From: Domibacillus sp. DTU_2020_1001157_1_SI_ALB_TIR_016
Lineage (GTDB): Bacteria > Bacillota > Bacilli > Bacillales > Domibacillaceae
Direction of reading: 5' to 3'
Assembly (NCBI RefSeq): GCF_032341995.1
Contig: NZ_CP135439.1
Coordinates: 868,001 to 932,000 of the forward strand
DNA: 64,000 nt
In this document: positions 34,919-45,993 of the stretch, piece by piece
How positions within the stretch are numbered: the stretch's first letter is position 1
Layout: every line of letters begins with the position of its first letter
Notes under the pieces: model-generated
Told to the model about the DNA's origin: nothing
Seen by the model: the letters and a program-made list of their open reading frames with translations, nothing else
Database searches by the model: none
Program-made: the position numbers and the translations under genes

Positions 34919-36349
34919 ATGGCAATGAAAATCGGAGAAGGCAAATTTAAAGAAAACGTCAACAAAAACATGGAAGATACCTTTATGCGAGGTGCGGTAG
35001 CGGGCGCACAGGAACGGCTCCGCACACGCCGGCTTGATGCGGCAGAAGAGCTTGGAAACTGGGAAGAATGGCGTTCACACGGAGAAGAAATCCGCAAGCA
35101 TGTGTTAAATAATCTGGATTACTATCTGCACGAGCTGGCCGAGAACCTTCAAAAGCGCGGCGGGCATGTGTTTTTTGCCGAAACGGCAGACGAAGCGACT
35201 GGGTATATCCGTGAAGTCGTAAACGCGAATGGCGGCAAAAAAATTCTGAAGGCTAAATCAATGGTCACAGAGGAAATCAGTTTAAATCAAGTGCTGGAAG
35301 AGGAAGGCTGCAAAGTGATTGAGACAGATCTTGGCGAGTATATCCTGCAACTGGATGAACACGATCCGCCTTCTCACATCGTTGCGCCGGCACTCCATAA
35401 AAACAAAGAGCAGATTCGGGATGTGTTTTCTGACAAGCTAGATTATAAGATGACTTCCAAACCGGAAGAGCTGGCACTTCATGCGCGTGAAACATTACGC
35501 CAGGAATTTTTAACAGCCGATATCGGCATTACCGGCTGCAACTTCGCCATTGCGGAATCTGGATCTGTAGGTCTTGTGACGAACGAAGGAAACGCAGGGC
35601 TTGTGTCGGACCTGCCCAAAACGCAAATTGCTGTGATGGGCATGGAACGGATTGTACCAACATTTGAAGAATTTGAAGTGCTTGTGGGCCTCTTGACGCG
35701 CAGTGCGGTCGGACAGAAATTAACGAGCTATATCACAGCACTTACCGGTCCTCGCGAGAAAGGAGATGCGGATGGACCGGAAGAATTTCACCTTGTAATC
35801 GTGGATAACGGGCGTTCTAAGATTTTAGGCACGGAATTTCAGTCCGTTCTGCAGTGTATCCGCTGTGCGGCCTGCATTAACGTCTGTCCGGTATACCGCC
35901 ATATTGGCGGCCACTCCTACAATTCAATTTATCCGGGGCCGATTGGAGCCGTTCTCACACCGCTTCTTGGCGGCTATGATGACTTTAAAGATCTTCCTTA
36001 TGCTTCGACGCTTTGTGCGGCCTGCACGGACGCCTGCCCGGTGAAAATTCCGCTGCATGAACTGCTGCACAAGCATCGGCAGGTGATTGTAGAAAGAGAA
36101 GGACGCGCACCTATTTCTGAAAAGCTTGCGATGAAAGCGTTTGGGCTTGGAGCCGCTTCAAATCCTATGTATGCAGCAGGCTCGAAAATGGCCGCGGCGA
36201 TGATGAAGCCGTTTACGAAAAATGACCGCATTTCAAGCGGGCCGGGACCATTAAAAGCATGGACAGAAATCCGGGAATTTCCGGCGCCAAATAAGGAGCG
36301 CTTCCGTGACTGGTTTAAACAGCATGAAAAAGGAGGCGGCGGACAATGA
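34919..36349 (+). CDS. lutB: Lactate utilization iron-sulfur protein B
   Basis: A 476-residue protein with an N-terminal LUD domain ([23 protein letters not shown]) and a C-terminal ferredoxin-like part with two 4Fe-4S motifs, [14 protein letters not shown] and [12 protein letters not shown]. It is the electron-transfer core of the LutABC lactate oxidase. The start at 34919 has a GAGGGGGG ribosome binding site. Its stop overlaps lutC by ATGA. Confidence 0.96.
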   Translation: MAMKIGEGKFKENVNKNMEDTFMRGAVAGAQERLRTRRLDAAEELGNWEEWRSHGEEIRKHVLNNLDYYLHELAENLQKRGGHVFFAETADEATGYIREVVNANGGKKILKAKSMVTEEISLNQVLEEEGCKVIETDLGEYILQLDEHDPPSHIVAPALHKNKEQIRDVFSDKLDYKMTSKPEELALHARETLRQEFLTADIGITGCNFAIAESGSVGLVTNEGNAGLVSDLPKTQIAVMGMERIVPTFEEFEVLVGLLTRSAVGQKLTSYITALTGPREKGDADGPEEFHLVIVDNGRSKILGTEFQSVLQCIRCAACINVCPVYRHIGGHSYNSIYPGPIGAVLTPLLGGYDDFKDLPYASTLCAACTDACPVKIPLHELLHKHRQVIVEREGRAPISEKLAMKAFGLGAASNPMYAAGSKMAAAMMKPFTKNDRISSGPGPLKAWTEIREFPAPNKERFRDWFKQHEKGGGGQ

Positions 36350-37056
36350 TCCATCAGCGTGAAGCTTTTTTAAACAATGTGGCCAGGCAGCTTGGCCGCA
36401 GCCGTAATACAAGTGTGAAGCCGGAGCGAAACTGGCAGTTTCGTCCGCAGGATAAAACACTGACAGATAAAACGCCGGACGAATTATTGAATGTGCTGCG
36501 TGACCAGTGCCGGCTGATTCATACTGAATTGATTGAAACGACCAGCAGCAAGCTGGCGGAAGTATTGGAAGCGGCCGTTCATTTATACGGCGGCGGACCG
36601 ATATCCCTTTGGAAGGACCCGCGCTTTACGGAGTTCGGCCTGGATGGGCTGCTGAAAGAAACATGGCCATTGCGTAATGTGGAAGTAAACGAATGGGATG
36701 CTGCCCGTGGCCGAGAAAATATCGTCCAGGCAGAGCGGGCGAACATTGGTATTACTTTCAGTGATATTACCCTTGCTGAATCCGGTACGGTCGTCCTGTT
36801 TTCCAGTGCTGGAAAAGGGCGCACGGTCAGCCTTCTTCCGCGCAACTATATTGCCCTCGTGCCGAAAAGTACGATTGTACCGCGTATGACGCAGGCAGCG
36901 CAGGAAATTTCCCGGCGTGTGCAGGCGGGTGAGACGATTCCGTCATGCATCAATTTTATTACCGGTCCAAGTAACTCTGCTGATATTGAAATGAACCTCG
37001 TTGTGGGTGTGCATGGTCCTGTTAAAGCCGCGTATATTGTGATTGAAGACCGGTAA
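36346..37056 (+). CDS. lutC: Lactate utilization protein C
   Basis: A 236-residue LUD-domain protein, the third subunit of the lactate oxidation complex. Family segments visible are [23 protein letters not shown] and [12 protein letters not shown]. Its ATG overlaps the lutB stop (ATGA), showing translational coupling. Last gene of lutABC. Confidence 0.95.
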   Translation: MIHQREAFLNNVARQLGRSRNTSVKPERNWQFRPQDKTLTDKTPDELLNVLRDQCRLIHTELIETTSSKLAEVLEAAVHLYGGGPISLWKDPRFTEFGLDGLLKETWPLRNVEVNEWDAARGRENIVQAERANIGITFSDITLAESGTVVLFSSAGKGRTVSLLPRNYIALVPKSTIVPRMTQAAQEISRRVQAGETIPSCINFITGPSNSADIEMNLVVGVHGPVKAAYIVIEDR

Positions 37057-37111
37057 TGCTGAAGCTGCACAGCGGCTGATGGGCCGGACTGCCCGTTTCA
37101 ACATTAGAATT

Positions 37112-37141
37112 TTGCGATTTCCTGTAGAGTACGTTTATAAA
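37112..37141 (+). promoter_or_regulatory. Weak SigA promoter candidate before the epimerase gene
   Basis: TTGCGA, 18 bases, TATAAA in the lutC/epimerase gap. Confidence 0.3.
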
Positions 37142-37209
37142 ACTTATGAAATGGGCAAATCGTTAACAAAAGGTTCTGGCAGCGATGTCGCGCGCAAAGG
37201 AGAGTAACC

Positions 37210-38127
37210 ATGATTAAACATGTACTTTTTGATGGAAAAGAAGCCATCCAAGCATCCAACGATTACCTTCAACTTCTCATGATCCCGTCATTTGGGAGCA
37301 ATGTGATTTCATTAATCGATAAGAAAACGGGAAAAGAATTGCTCGTGAAGCCGGATTCGTTCGCGGCATTAACTGAAAACCCGATGCTCAATGGCATTCC
37401 GGTTTTGTTTCCGCCGAATCGAATTGAAAACGGTACGTTTATATTTAACGGCATCACGCACCATTTTCCAATCAATGAAATTGACAAGCATCACATTCAT
37501 GGTTTTGTATACGACCAGCCTTGGCAGGTCACGAATGAAAAAGAAGAACAAGGTGTTGTGACTATCCAGACGATGATTCAGCTTGACCAGCCGGCGATCT
37601 ATAAAGGGGCATCTATCCAGTTAACATACGAGCTTGACGGAGCTGTTTTACGCCAAACAGCGACCGTTAAAAACAATGGTGACGAACCATTCCCATGGGG
37701 AATCGGCTACCATACTTCTTTTTTATTTGATGAAAAGCATTCTTCTTTTTCCTTAACGAAAAAAAGCCAGTGGCTGCTGACGGATGAAGCGATTCCTACA
37801 GGAGAGCAGGTGCCGGGGGAGCCGATGAAAGAAATCAGTTTACAGGCCATGCCGCTTGATGACGCGTATGCAGCTTTTGACGAAGGAAACGAGGCCGTTA
37901 TGCATAATAGGGAAACAGGCTGTACGGTTACATATCGAACGGACTCTTCTTTTAAACATTGGGTCATCTACAATGGAAATGGCAAGGAAGGATTTGTCTG
38001 CCCAGAGCCTTATACATGTATCACCAATGCGTTTAATATGAACCTTTCACCTGAAGAAACGGGATTGCGTATCCTGATGCCGGGTGAAGAAGATACAGTA
38101 AGAACAGAAATTGAAGTCATCTCCTAA
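37210..38127 (+). CDS. Aldose 1-epimerase (GalM-like) family protein
   Basis: A 305-residue beta-sandwich mutarotase-like protein that would interconvert sugar anomers. The catalytic-type His and Glu are visible in HHIHGFVYDQPW, GIGYHTSF and CPEPYT. It probably belongs to the broader YjeF/galactose-mutarotase-like group; the sugar is unknown. AAAGGAGAG precedes the ATG. It is a single gene between lutC and a terminator. Confidence 0.82.
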   Translation: MIKHVLFDGKEAIQASNDYLQLLMIPSFGSNVISLIDKKTGKELLVKPDSFAALTENPMLNGIPVLFPPNRIENGTFIFNGITHHFPINEIDKHHIHGFVYDQPWQVTNEKEEQGVVTIQTMIQLDQPAIYKGASIQLTYELDGAVLRQTATVKNNGDEPFPWGIGYHTSFLFDEKHSSFSLTKKSQWLLTDEAIPTGEQVPGEPMKEISLQAMPLDDAYAAFDEGNEAVMHNRETGCTVTYRTDSSFKHWVIYNGNGKEGFVCPEPYTCITNAFNMNLSPEETGLRILMPGEEDTVRTEIEVIS

Positions 38128-38132
38128 TGTAA

Positions 38133-38160
38133 TCCGCAGTGATGTCACTGCGGGTTTTTT
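38133..38160 (+). terminator. Terminator after the epimerase gene
   Basis: CCGCAGTGA / TCACTGCGG stem and TTTTTT. Confidence 0.9.
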
Positions 38161-38197
38161 GGTATAATGAGGAAAAGTGTTGAAAGAAGAGGGAAAT

Positions 38198-38413
38198 ATG
38201 AAAAAATCACTCATCGAAACGCTTTTAACGGAAACGACGCCGGATGACTACCTGAGAAGAGAAGCGGATGAGCTGCAGGGTCGGAAGGAAAAAAGAGTTT
38301 CCGAACCTCTCAAATCAGCTTCAAAAGGGACCTTGCCGGAACTAACCTTTCTCGCCATGATGGCCGGCTTTGCAGGCATTATGATCGGCGCCGCGTACCT
38401 GCTGATTTTTTAA
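38198..38413 (+). CDS. Small protein with C-terminal membrane helix
   Basis: A 71-residue protein: charged N-terminal half (LRREADELQGRKEKRV) and one membrane helix at about 50-70. AGAGGG precedes the ATG at 38198, and TATAAT at 38163-38168 may be its -10 box. It precedes an MFS gene by 11 bases, so the two are probably one transcript. Function unknown. Confidence 0.65.
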   Translation: MKKSLIETLLTETTPDDYLRREADELQGRKEKRVSEPLKSASKGTLPELTFLAMMAGFAGIMIGAAYLLIF

Positions 38414-38424
38414 GGAGATAAAAA

Positions 38425-39636
38425 ATGAAACGAAATTATTCTTTTATGCTGGCGACTGTGTTCGTCGGCTTTCTTATTTTTGGTTTTTCAGAAAATGTAA
38501 AAGGGCCGGCCATGCCGCGTATCCAGACAGATTTCGATCTGGATGCTTTTCAAGTCGGTACACTGTTAGCTTTTAATTCCATTGCCTATTTGCTGGCCTG
38601 CACGTTTACCGCGCAGCTAACGAGAAAATGGGGCATCAAGACCATGAGTGCTTTGTCGTTTGGCTCCATGGCCCTTTCCGGTGTATTTATTTATTTGTCT
38701 TCCACCTACACAAGCCTGGCAGGAGCTTATTTTTTTATGTACGTTGGAAACGGTATGCTGGAAATTGTCCTGGCTATTTTAAGTGCGCGCTTGTTTGTAA
38801 AAAATACAGGGATGATGATGAACTTAGCTCATTTTTTCTATGGGCTTAGTTCGATTGTTGCCCCTATGCTTGCTTCAGGTTTAATGAAGCTGACCATTGG
38901 CGGAGCGGAGCTGGATTGGCGCGGAATGTATCTTGCGGTCATGCTGCTTTCCCTTATTCCGATGATTCCAGCTCTGGCAAGCCGGTTTCCGCAGGAAGAT
39001 GTACAGCCTGAACATCGGATTCCAGTTCGGATGCTTGCACGTGACCCGGTTCTGTGGCTTATTGTGCTGATTCTTTCATTTGGAGTGGTAGCTGAAATGT
39101 CTGTCGGCGGCTGGCTCGTCAACTTTTTGGAAAAGGCATACGATTGGACAAATGCGGATGCATCCCAGATGCTGGCGATTTTCTTTTTATTCTTTACTTT
39201 TTCCCGTTTGTTTCTTGGACCGATTACGGACCGAATCGGTTTTACTGTATCGCTTATCTTATTCGGCGCCCTTTCAGCCGCTTTTACTTTCATTGGCATT
39301 GCAGCAGGTGAGCCCGGTGCCTTATTACTAGCAGCAGCCGGCATCGGCATTGCGCCTGTTTATCCGACCGTCATGGCGATGATCGCCCGCCGTTATCGGG
39401 AAAATAGTGATACAGCCATTACGTTTGTGGTTACGATTATGGGTATTTTCACTGTTTCCGGAAATGTCATTATTGGCGCTATTATTACTGCCGTAACAGA
39501 ATATGCGGGCGCCGGTATGGGAGTTGTACGCGGTATGCAGGCCGGCTATTTGTTTATTGGTGCCTGTGCGCTCTTGAGTGCTCTATTCAGCTTCTTTTTG
39601 TATGTTTATTTACGACGCCAAAAGGAAGTTATATAG
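38425..39636 (+). CDS. MFS transporter, sugar-permease-like
   Basis: A 403-residue, twelve-helix permease. GFSENVKGPAMPRIQTDF in helix 1 and the arrangement of the halves recall the FucP/YfkF-type MFS group. AAGGAGATAAAA precedes the ATG. An M20 peptidase gene follows 34 bases downstream, so the pair may import and hydrolyse an N-acylated compound; that is inference. Confidence 0.78.
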   Translation: MKRNYSFMLATVFVGFLIFGFSENVKGPAMPRIQTDFDLDAFQVGTLLAFNSIAYLLACTFTAQLTRKWGIKTMSALSFGSMALSGVFIYLSSTYTSLAGAYFFMYVGNGMLEIVLAILSARLFVKNTGMMMNLAHFFYGLSSIVAPMLASGLMKLTIGGAELDWRGMYLAVMLLSLIPMIPALASRFPQEDVQPEHRIPVRMLARDPVLWLIVLILSFGVVAEMSVGGWLVNFLEKAYDWTNADASQMLAIFFLFFTFSRLFLGPITDRIGFTVSLILFGALSAAFTFIGIAAGEPGALLLAAAGIGIAPVYPTVMAMIARRYRENSDTAITFVVTIMGIFTVSGNVIIGAIITAVTEYAGAGMGVVRGMQAGYLFIGACALLSALFSFFLYVYLRRQKEVI

Positions 39637-39670
39637 AAACAGATTTTTTGCAGTAAAGGAGAGGGAGCGG

Positions 39671-40735
39671 TTGAAAGAATCCATTATCTCATTAACAAGA
39701 AAGCTAATTGAGTTCCGCACCGTGGAGAAAGAACGGATTAACGAAGCAGCTGAGTATTGCGCCGAATGGCTGACTGCGAACGGCGTTCATGCCAGGGTGA
39801 TTAATAATGAAGGCTTAAAAAGCGTCGTGTCTGTGATCGGTGAGAAAGGACCGACTGTTATTTTAAATGGCCATCTCGATGTGGTGCCAGCCGGTCCCGA
39901 TCAATTTATTCCTTATGTGGCAGAAGGAAAGCTTTACGGGCGCGGCAGCTTTGATATGCTTGGCTCGGTTGCAGTCATGATGCATGTAATGGCAGAGCTT
40001 GTGCAGGAAGAGCTGCCATGCAAGGTCATGCTTGCGCTCGTGCCGGATGAGGAAAAAGGCGGGCAAAAAGGAACCAAATATTTAGTTGAACACGGCCTGC
40101 TTGGAGACGTTGTGATTTGCGGAGAAACGACAAACCTTGATATTGCTGTACAGGCAAAGGGGGTCCTTCAGGTGGAAATCCAAATTGAAGGGGTTTCCGC
40201 TCACGGCAGCCGGCCATGGCTTGGTGATAATGCAATTTTAAATGCGGTTGAAACGTACAAACGAATTGAAGAACTGCCGATCTTCAGCGTAAGTACGCCG
40301 TATTTTGAGCATCCATCGCTTAATCTTGCCCGGATTGAAGCCGGACAGGCGATCAACCAAGTACCGGACTGCTGTATTATGGATCTTGATATTCGGTACC
40401 TGCCCGGTCAGGACCCGGCAGTGCTGCTTAAAGAAATAAAAGGGGTCGTCAATGGCACGGTTCGCGTATTAAGCGAGGGAGAACCGGTACAGACGAATCC
40501 GAATCATCCATTAATTAAGCGTCTTCAGCAGGCAGCGGAGCATGTATCTGGACGGAATATTCAAATGTTTGGCCAGCATGGAGCGGCTGACACGCGTTTT
40601 TACGCTGCCCGAGACATTCCCGCAGTAGAGTTTGGGCCATGCGGTGCCAATCATCACGGTAAAAACGAATATGTCGATACTGACTCTCTAGTGACTTTTA
40701 AAGAAATCTTAACCGACTACATTTTCCGGTTTTAG
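39671..40735 (+). CDS. M20-family metallopeptidase/deacylase (ArgE/DapE-like)
   Basis: A 354-residue zinc hydrolase of the M20 family, which removes acyl groups from amino acids or cleaves dipeptides. Zinc and catalytic residues are visible: GHLDVVP, GRGSFDM, PDEEKGG and CGETT, with a dimerisation domain between about 165 and 275 and a final histidine in CGANHHGKNE. TTG at 39671 is chosen because AAAGGAGAGGGAG lies just before it; an upstream frame would run into the MFS gene. Confidence 0.87.
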   Translation: MKESIISLTRKLIEFRTVEKERINEAAEYCAEWLTANGVHARVINNEGLKSVVSVIGEKGPTVILNGHLDVVPAGPDQFIPYVAEGKLYGRGSFDMLGSVAVMMHVMAELVQEELPCKVMLALVPDEEKGGQKGTKYLVEHGLLGDVVICGETTNLDIAVQAKGVLQVEIQIEGVSAHGSRPWLGDNAILNAVETYKRIEELPIFSVSTPYFEHPSLNLARIEAGQAINQVPDCCIMDLDIRYLPGQDPAVLLKEIKGVVNGTVRVLSEGEPVQTNPNHPLIKRLQQAAEHVSGRNIQMFGQHGAADTRFYAARDIPAVEFGPCGANHHGKNEYVDTDSLVTFKEILTDYIFRF

Positions 40736-40740
40736 TGAAA

Positions 40741-40773
40741 ATTGGCTGCCTTTTATCCGGCAGCCGATTTTTT
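40741..40773. terminator. Bidirectional terminator
   Basis: GGCTGCC / GGCAGCC stem followed by TTTTTT on the plus strand; it overlaps the stop region of the convergent cls gene. Confidence 0.8.
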
Positions 40774-42298
40774 ATAAAATGGGAGACAGCAGACGGGCCA
40801 GTGATTCTCCAATCCGCTTAAAGAAGGTCCGGTGCTCAAAGCGTTCGCGAGTAATGGGTACAGAATCAGCAAAGTCATGGAGAAAATCAATTTCAAGTTT
40901 TTCTACAGCCGGGGTCCGGTTATACATAAATGTCATAAGTTCATGATTTAATCGAAAGCTCCGAACGTCAAAATTTGCTGTTCCCACAATCGCATGCACA
41001 TTGTCAATCAGCAGTACTTTTGCATGCGTAAACGAGTCATCCCGGTAAGCAAACACTTTTACGCCGGCGCTAAGCAAATCTTTAAAATAAGAATTTGTTC
41101 CATAAAATGAAATCGCCCTGTCACCTTTTCCCGGTACAATAACGCGCACGTCTTTTCCGCTTCTGGCTGCTACACGAATAGCTGCCAGCGCTTCATCATC
41201 CGGCACAAAGTATGGAGTAGTAAGCCAAATTGATTTTTCAGCGGATTGAATCATTTCCAGCATCGCATCCCGGACGTCACGTTCTTCATTATAGGGGCCG
41301 CCGTAAACGGTTTGCACCATTTGATCGGCTTCATCCACTTTTGCGGGAAAATACGCTTCAAATCGAAACGGTTCTTTCAATTCGTCAAGCAAGGATGATT
41401 TTGCTCCTGTTGCGTGGATCCAGTCTGTTATAAATGCTTCCTGAAGCTGGTGAACAGCCGGTCCATGAATACGGATATGGGTGTCCCGCCACTTTTTAAA
41501 TTGAGGGGCGTTGCTGCAATATTCTTCACCGACATTCAGTCCGCCTGTGAAGCCGGTATGCCCATCCACAACGACCATTTTACGATGGTTGCGCAAGTTA
41601 GCAGTACGCGTGAGCCATGGGGATATAATCGAATCAAATGCATAAGCTTCAATACCTGCATCACGCATCGGCTTTAAAAAAGATTTTGGCAGGCTTGAAC
41701 AGCCCAGACCGTCAAAAAGAAAACGGATGTGAACGTTCGCTTTTGCCCGTTCAATAAGCGCATCGCGAATTTGGATAGAAATATTATCGTCCCGGAAAAT
41801 ATAATATTGAATATGAATGTGGTGTTCCGCATGCCGAATCGCATCTAAAATTGCTGGAAACGTTTCATCTCCGTTTGTTAAAACATCTACTTTATTGCCA
41901 GACATCGCCTCGAAGCCAGTCATATTTCGAATATTTTTCGCCTCTGGAAGCTGGTCAGATATATCCCATTCTTTTCCTAGATGACGCATGGTGGTGATAA
42001 ATTTAACGGTTTCCGAGACAACCTGCTTTGGCAGCAGCCGTCTTCTTGGATCCCGTCCAAATACGGCATACAAGACAGCGCCGGCAAGCGGAAATGCAAG
42101 GACAATTGCACTCCATGCTACCTTTGAGTTGGTCCCGCGTGAATCAAACAGAAGGAGATTTATGACAACTAAAACGGAAACCCCGACAGCTAAATACGTA
42201 AAGGCAACCGATAACTCATTGGAATAAAAACGAATTGAAAAATAAATTAACCCCATACAGATGACCAGTACAAACAGTTGTACAATCTTTTCTCTCAT
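40772..42298 (-). CDS. cls: Cardiolipin synthase
   Basis: A 508-residue phospholipase-D-superfamily enzyme that joins two phosphatidylglycerol molecules into cardiolipin. Two N-terminal membrane helices anchor it (about 7-25 and 32-50), and both HKD motifs are intact: His238-Lys240-Asp245 and His425-Lys427-Asp432. Which of the Bacillus paralogues (ClsA, ClsB, YwjE) it equals is not decided. The ATG follows GGGTGGGA. Single gene. Confidence 0.92.
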   Translation of the reverse strand: MREKIVQLFVLVICMGLIYFSIRFYSNELSVAFTYLAVGVSVLVVINLLLFDSRGTNSKVAWSAIVLAFPLAGAVLYAVFGRDPRRRLLPKQVVSETVKFITTMRHLGKEWDISDQLPEAKNIRNMTGFEAMSGNKVDVLTNGDETFPAILDAIRHAEHHIHIQYYIFRDDNISIQIRDALIERAKANVHIRFLFDGLGCSSLPKSFLKPMRDAGIEAYAFDSIISPWLTRTANLRNHRKMVVVDGHTGFTGGLNVGEEYCSNAPQFKKWRDTHIRIHGPAVHQLQEAFITDWIHATGAKSSLLDELKEPFRFEAYFPAKVDEADQMVQTVYGGPYNEERDVRDAMLEMIQSAEKSIWLTTPYFVPDDEALAAIRVAARSGKDVRVIVPGKGDRAISFYGTNSYFKDLLSAGVKVFAYRDDSFTHAKVLLIDNVHAIVGTANFDVRSFRLNHELMTFMYNRTPAVEKLEIDFLHDFADSVPITRERFEHRTFFKRIGESLARLLSPIL

Positions 42299-42406
42299 GA
42301 CTGTCCCACCCTTTTACAATGCTTGTCCCTGACGGATTTATCCCGAAAAGAAAGCACTTTATCAATGTTTCCATTAGTTTACCCAAAAATTTCATTGATG
42401 CGACCG

Positions 42407-42435
42407 TTGAAATTTAAAAAAGGGTGCGTTATAGT
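42407..42435 (+). promoter_or_regulatory. SigA promoter of fadNAE
   Basis: TTGAAA, 17 bases, TATAGT, followed by the FadR operator. Confidence 0.65.
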
Positions 42436-42449
42436 TTAAATAAGATAAA

Positions 42450-42467
42450 TGAATGAGTATTCATTCA
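42450..42467. promoter_or_regulatory. FadR operator
   Basis: TGAATGAGTATTCATTCA is a full match to the Bacillus FadR (YsiA) consensus TGAATGANTANTCATTCA, placed 14 bases after the -10 box. FadR represses fatty-acid degradation genes until long-chain acyl-CoA binds it. Confidence 0.92.
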
Positions 42468-42483
42468 AAAAGGGGGCTCATTT

Positions 42484-44787
42484 GTGATTCAGCTTATTCG
42501 TAAAGCGGCTGTGATCGGATCAGGAGTCATGGGTTCAGGTATTGCTGCCCACTTAGCCAATGCAGGCATTCCCGTTTTGCTTCTTGACCGGGTACTAGAA
42601 GGTGAAAAGAACCGCAGCTCTCTTTCCGAAAAAGCAATTCGGGAGCTGTCTGGACAAAAACCGGCTCCGCTTGCTTTAAAAGATTATGCTGCCTTGATTA
42701 AAGCAGGTAACCTTGAAGACGACGCAGACAAATTAGCGGATGCAGACTGGATCATTGAAGTGGTTGTTGAGCGGCTTGATGTAAAAAAAGATATTTTAGC
42801 GCTTGTAGATGTCCATCGCAAAACCGGAAGCATTGTTTCTTCCAATACATCCGGAATTTCGATTGAAGCGATGACTGAAGGACGCAGCGAGGATTTTAAA
42901 AAGCATTTTCTTGGTACACACTTTTTTAATCCGCCCAGGTATTTAAAGCTGCTTGAACTGATTCCCACACCTTGTACCAATCCGGATGTGACTGATTTTA
43001 TGAAATCAGTTGGGGAGAACATCCTTGGCAAAGGAGTGGTGATTGCAAAAGATACACCTAACTTTATTGCCAACCGGATCGGCACGTACGGCTTATTAAA
43101 AACAATGCACGTCATGGAGGAAATGAATCTCTCATTCGGAGAAGCAGATTCGGTTACAGGACCGCTCATTGGAAGGCCGAAAAGCGCAACTTTTCGTACG
43201 CTTGATGTAGTGGGGATCGATACATTTATTCATGTAGCGGAAAATGTATATGAACAGGCGGATGGAGAGGAAAAAGTCGTATTTACAGTGCCAAAACTGC
43301 TTGTGCAAATGCAGAAAAATGGCTGGATTGGCGCAAAAGCAGGGCAGGGTTTTTTTAAGAAAGAAGGGCAAACGATTTTAGAGCTGAATGCTCAAACGAT
43401 GGAATACGGTCCACGTAAGAAATTGAAAGCGGATTCAGTGGAACGTGCCAAGCAGCAAAAAGGATCGGCCAAATGGAAAACACTCCTGTACGCCAAAGAC
43501 GAGGCGGGCACTTTTCTTTGGCGGGTACTTGCTCCGACGCTTCTTTACTCGGCAGCGCTTACCGGAAAAATCGCCGACGATATTGTTGCGATTGACCGGG
43601 CAATGAAGTGGGGGTTCGGCTGGAAGGAAGGCCCGTTTGAAATCTGGGACCAAATCGGCCGAAACGAATCCATTGCCAGAATGGAAGCAGAAGGGCTGAA
43701 GGTGCCGGCCTGGGTAAAAGAAATGAAAGATTCCTTTTATAAATATGATTGTTATTACGATCCGCTGACTAAATCCTATAAGCCTGTACCTCAGGACAAA
43801 AAAGTGATTTATTTGTCAAAAGGAACAGCTGTTATCAAGGAAAACAGTGGAGCACGGCTGCATGATATCGGCGACGGGGCAGCGCTGCTTGAATTTACTT
43901 CGCCGAACAACGCGATTGGTCTCGATATTATTCAAATGATCAATCTCTCGATAGAAGAAGTGGAAAAAAACTATCAGGCCCTCGTGATCGGCAACCAGGG
44001 CAAAAACTTTTGTGTTGGTGCAAATCTGGCGCTTATTTTAATGGCGGCGCAGGATGAGGACCTTTGGGAAATTGAAGCAACCGTTAAACAGTTTCAGCAG
44101 GCGATGATGAACATTAAATACAGTCCAAAGCCTGTTGTAGCCGCACCGTTTGGTATGACGCTCGGCGGCGGAGCGGAAGTGTGCCTGCCGGCCGCCCACA
44201 TCCAGGCCGCCCATGAAACGTATATAGGTCTTGTTGAAGCTGGCGTTGGCTTGATTCCCGGAGGAGGAGGCAATAAAGAACTTTATATCCGCTGCTTGAA
44301 CCAAATGCCCGGGGAAGATCTGCAGGCGGCTGCAAACAAAGCGTTCGAAACGATTGCCCTGGCACACGTATCTACTTCAGCAGCAGAAGCACGCAAACGC
44401 GGGTTTCTTTATCGATCGGACGGAATCAGTTTAAACGGCGACCATGTGCTTTATGAAGCAAAAAAAGCTGCACTTCACTTAGCAGATACAGGCTATAGAG
44501 CGCCGATTCGAAAAAAAATTCCGGTCACCGGAGAAACGGGTTATGCCACGATGCTGATGGGAGCCCGGTCCATGCACACAGCAGGTTTTATTTCCGACCA
44601 TGATTTTGAAATTGCCCAAAAACTCGCTTGGGTCATTGCCGGAGGACGAGTGCCGTTTGGAACGGAAGTAGAGGAAGAGTATTTGCTGGAGCTTGAGCGA
44701 GCGGCGTTTTTACAGCTGGCCGCCTTGCCGAAAACACAGCAGCGCATGCAGCACATGCTCTTGAAAGGAAAGCCACTTCGCAACTAA
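42484..44787 (+). CDS. fadN: 3-hydroxyacyl-CoA dehydrogenase / enoyl-CoA hydratase
   Basis: FadN performs the hydration and NAD-dependent oxidation steps of fatty-acid beta-oxidation. The 767-residue protein has an N-terminal Rossmann domain ([19 protein letters not shown]), a dehydrogenase C-domain with the [16 protein letters not shown] motif, and a C-terminal crotonase-like domain ([20 protein letters not shown]). This order, dehydrogenase before hydratase, is that of FadN and opposite to E. coli FadB. The GTG at 42484 follows GGGGG by 7 bases. First gene of fadNAE under FadR control. Confidence 0.95.
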   Translation: MIQLIRKAAVIGSGVMGSGIAAHLANAGIPVLLLDRVLEGEKNRSSLSEKAIRELSGQKPAPLALKDYAALIKAGNLEDDADKLADADWIIEVVVERLDVKKDILALVDVHRKTGSIVSSNTSGISIEAMTEGRSEDFKKHFLGTHFFNPPRYLKLLELIPTPCTNPDVTDFMKSVGENILGKGVVIAKDTPNFIANRIGTYGLLKTMHVMEEMNLSFGEADSVTGPLIGRPKSATFRTLDVVGIDTFIHVAENVYEQADGEEKVVFTVPKLLVQMQKNGWIGAKAGQGFFKKEGQTILELNAQTMEYGPRKKLKADSVERAKQQKGSAKWKTLLYAKDEAGTFLWRVLAPTLLYSAALTGKIADDIVAIDRAMKWGFGWKEGPFEIWDQIGRNESIARMEAEGLKVPAWVKEMKDSFYKYDCYYDPLTKSYKPVPQDKKVIYLSKGTAVIKENSGARLHDIGDGAALLEFTSPNNAIGLDIIQMINLSIEEVEKNYQALVIGNQGKNFCVGANLALILMAAQDEDLWEIEATVKQFQQAMMNIKYSPKPVVAAPFGMTLGGGAEVCLPAAHIQAAHETYIGLVEAGVGLIPGGGGNKELYIRCLNQMPGEDLQAAANKAFETIALAHVSTSAAEARKRGFLYRSDGISLNGDHVLYEAKKAALHLADTGYRAPIRKKIPVTGETGYATMLMGARSMHTAGFISDHDFEIAQKLAWVIAGGRVPFGTEVEEEYLLELERAAFLQLAALPKTQQRMQHMLLKGKPLRN

Positions 44788-44800
44788 AAGGGGGATTTCA

Positions 44801-45979
44801 GTGAAAGAAGCGGTGATTGTAGCAGGGGCGCGGACACCGGTCGGCCGGGCTAAAAAAGGAACACTCCGCCATACACGTCCAGACGATCTCGGTGCACTCG
44901 TTGTGCGGGAAACAGTAAAACGGGCAGGAGAATACAGCGGAGACATTGATGATTTGATTATCGGCTGCGCGATGCCTGAGGCCGAACAGGGGTTAAATGT
45001 AGCCCGGAATATTGGGGCGCTTGCCGGCCTGCCGCATGACGTTCCGGCTGTAACCATTAACAGGTACTGTTCATCCGGTCTTCAGTCCATTGCGTATGCG
45101 GCAGAGCGGATTATGCTCGGCTATGCCCGAACGATTATCGCCGGCGGAGTGGAATCAATGAGCCTTGTCCCGATGATGGGGCATGTAGCTCGTCTTAACG
45201 TAAAAATCGCCGAAGAAATGCCCCAGTACTATATGTCCATGGGCCATACTGCAGAAGAAGTCGCCAAAAAGTATGGCATTTCCCGTAAAGATCAGGATGC
45301 CTTTGCTGTTGAAAGTCATAAAAAAGCCGGCCGCGCCATTGCCGAAGGAAAATTTAACGACGAAATTGTACCGGTGGGCGTTACATTCAGGCACATAGGA
45401 GAGGGTTTGCGCGTACAGGAAGAGCAAGTCACTTTTTCAATGGATGAAGGTGTGCGCCGCGAAACATCTATGGAAGCACTCGCCAAGCTTCGTCCTGCTT
45501 TTTCTGCCGCTGGATCTGTTACAGCAGGGAACGCGTCCCAGACATCTGACGGAGCCGCGGCGGTCATGGTCATGGAGCGGGAGCAGGCGGATGCCCTTGG
45601 CTTAAAACCACTTGCCAGGTTTCGTTCCTTTGCGGTCGCAGGTGTACCGCCGGAAGTGATGGGCATCGGCCCAGTCGCCGCTATACCAAAAGCCTTGAAA
45701 ATGGCAGGACTTCATCTTAAAGATATTGACTTGTTTGAATTAAACGAAGCCTTTGCTTCCCAAGCGCTTGGCGTCATACAGACGCTAGGCCTTGATATGG
45801 ATAAAGTGAATGTAAACGGGGGTGCGATTGCCCTTGGCCATCCGCTTGGCTGTACAGGCACGAAGCTGACATTAACGCTTATCCATGAATTAGCACGGCG
45901 CGGCGGGCAGTTCGGCGTAGTCACAATGTGTATTGGCGGTGGCATGGGAGCCGCTGGTGTATTTGAACGGATTACGTAA
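44801..45979 (+). CDS. fadA: Acetyl-CoA C-acyltransferase (3-ketoacyl-CoA thiolase)
   Basis: FadA cleaves 3-ketoacyl-CoA with CoA to release acetyl-CoA. The 392-residue thiolase has the acyl-enzyme cysteine Cys90 (NRYCSSGLQ), the histidine in [15 protein letters not shown] and the second cysteine in [11 protein letters not shown]. The GTG start lies 13 bases after fadN with AAAGGGGG. Middle gene of the operon. Confidence 0.96.
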   Translation: MKEAVIVAGARTPVGRAKKGTLRHTRPDDLGALVVRETVKRAGEYSGDIDDLIIGCAMPEAEQGLNVARNIGALAGLPHDVPAVTINRYCSSGLQSIAYAAERIMLGYARTIIAGGVESMSLVPMMGHVARLNVKIAEEMPQYYMSMGHTAEEVAKKYGISRKDQDAFAVESHKKAGRAIAEGKFNDEIVPVGVTFRHIGEGLRVQEEQVTFSMDEGVRRETSMEALAKLRPAFSAAGSVTAGNASQTSDGAAAVMVMEREQADALGLKPLARFRSFAVAGVPPEVMGIGPVAAIPKALKMAGLHLKDIDLFELNEAFASQALGVIQTLGLDMDKVNVNGGAIALGHPLGCTGTKLTLTLIHELARRGGQFGVVTMCIGGGMGAAGVFERIT

Positions 45980-45993
45980 AAGGGGGAAAAGGT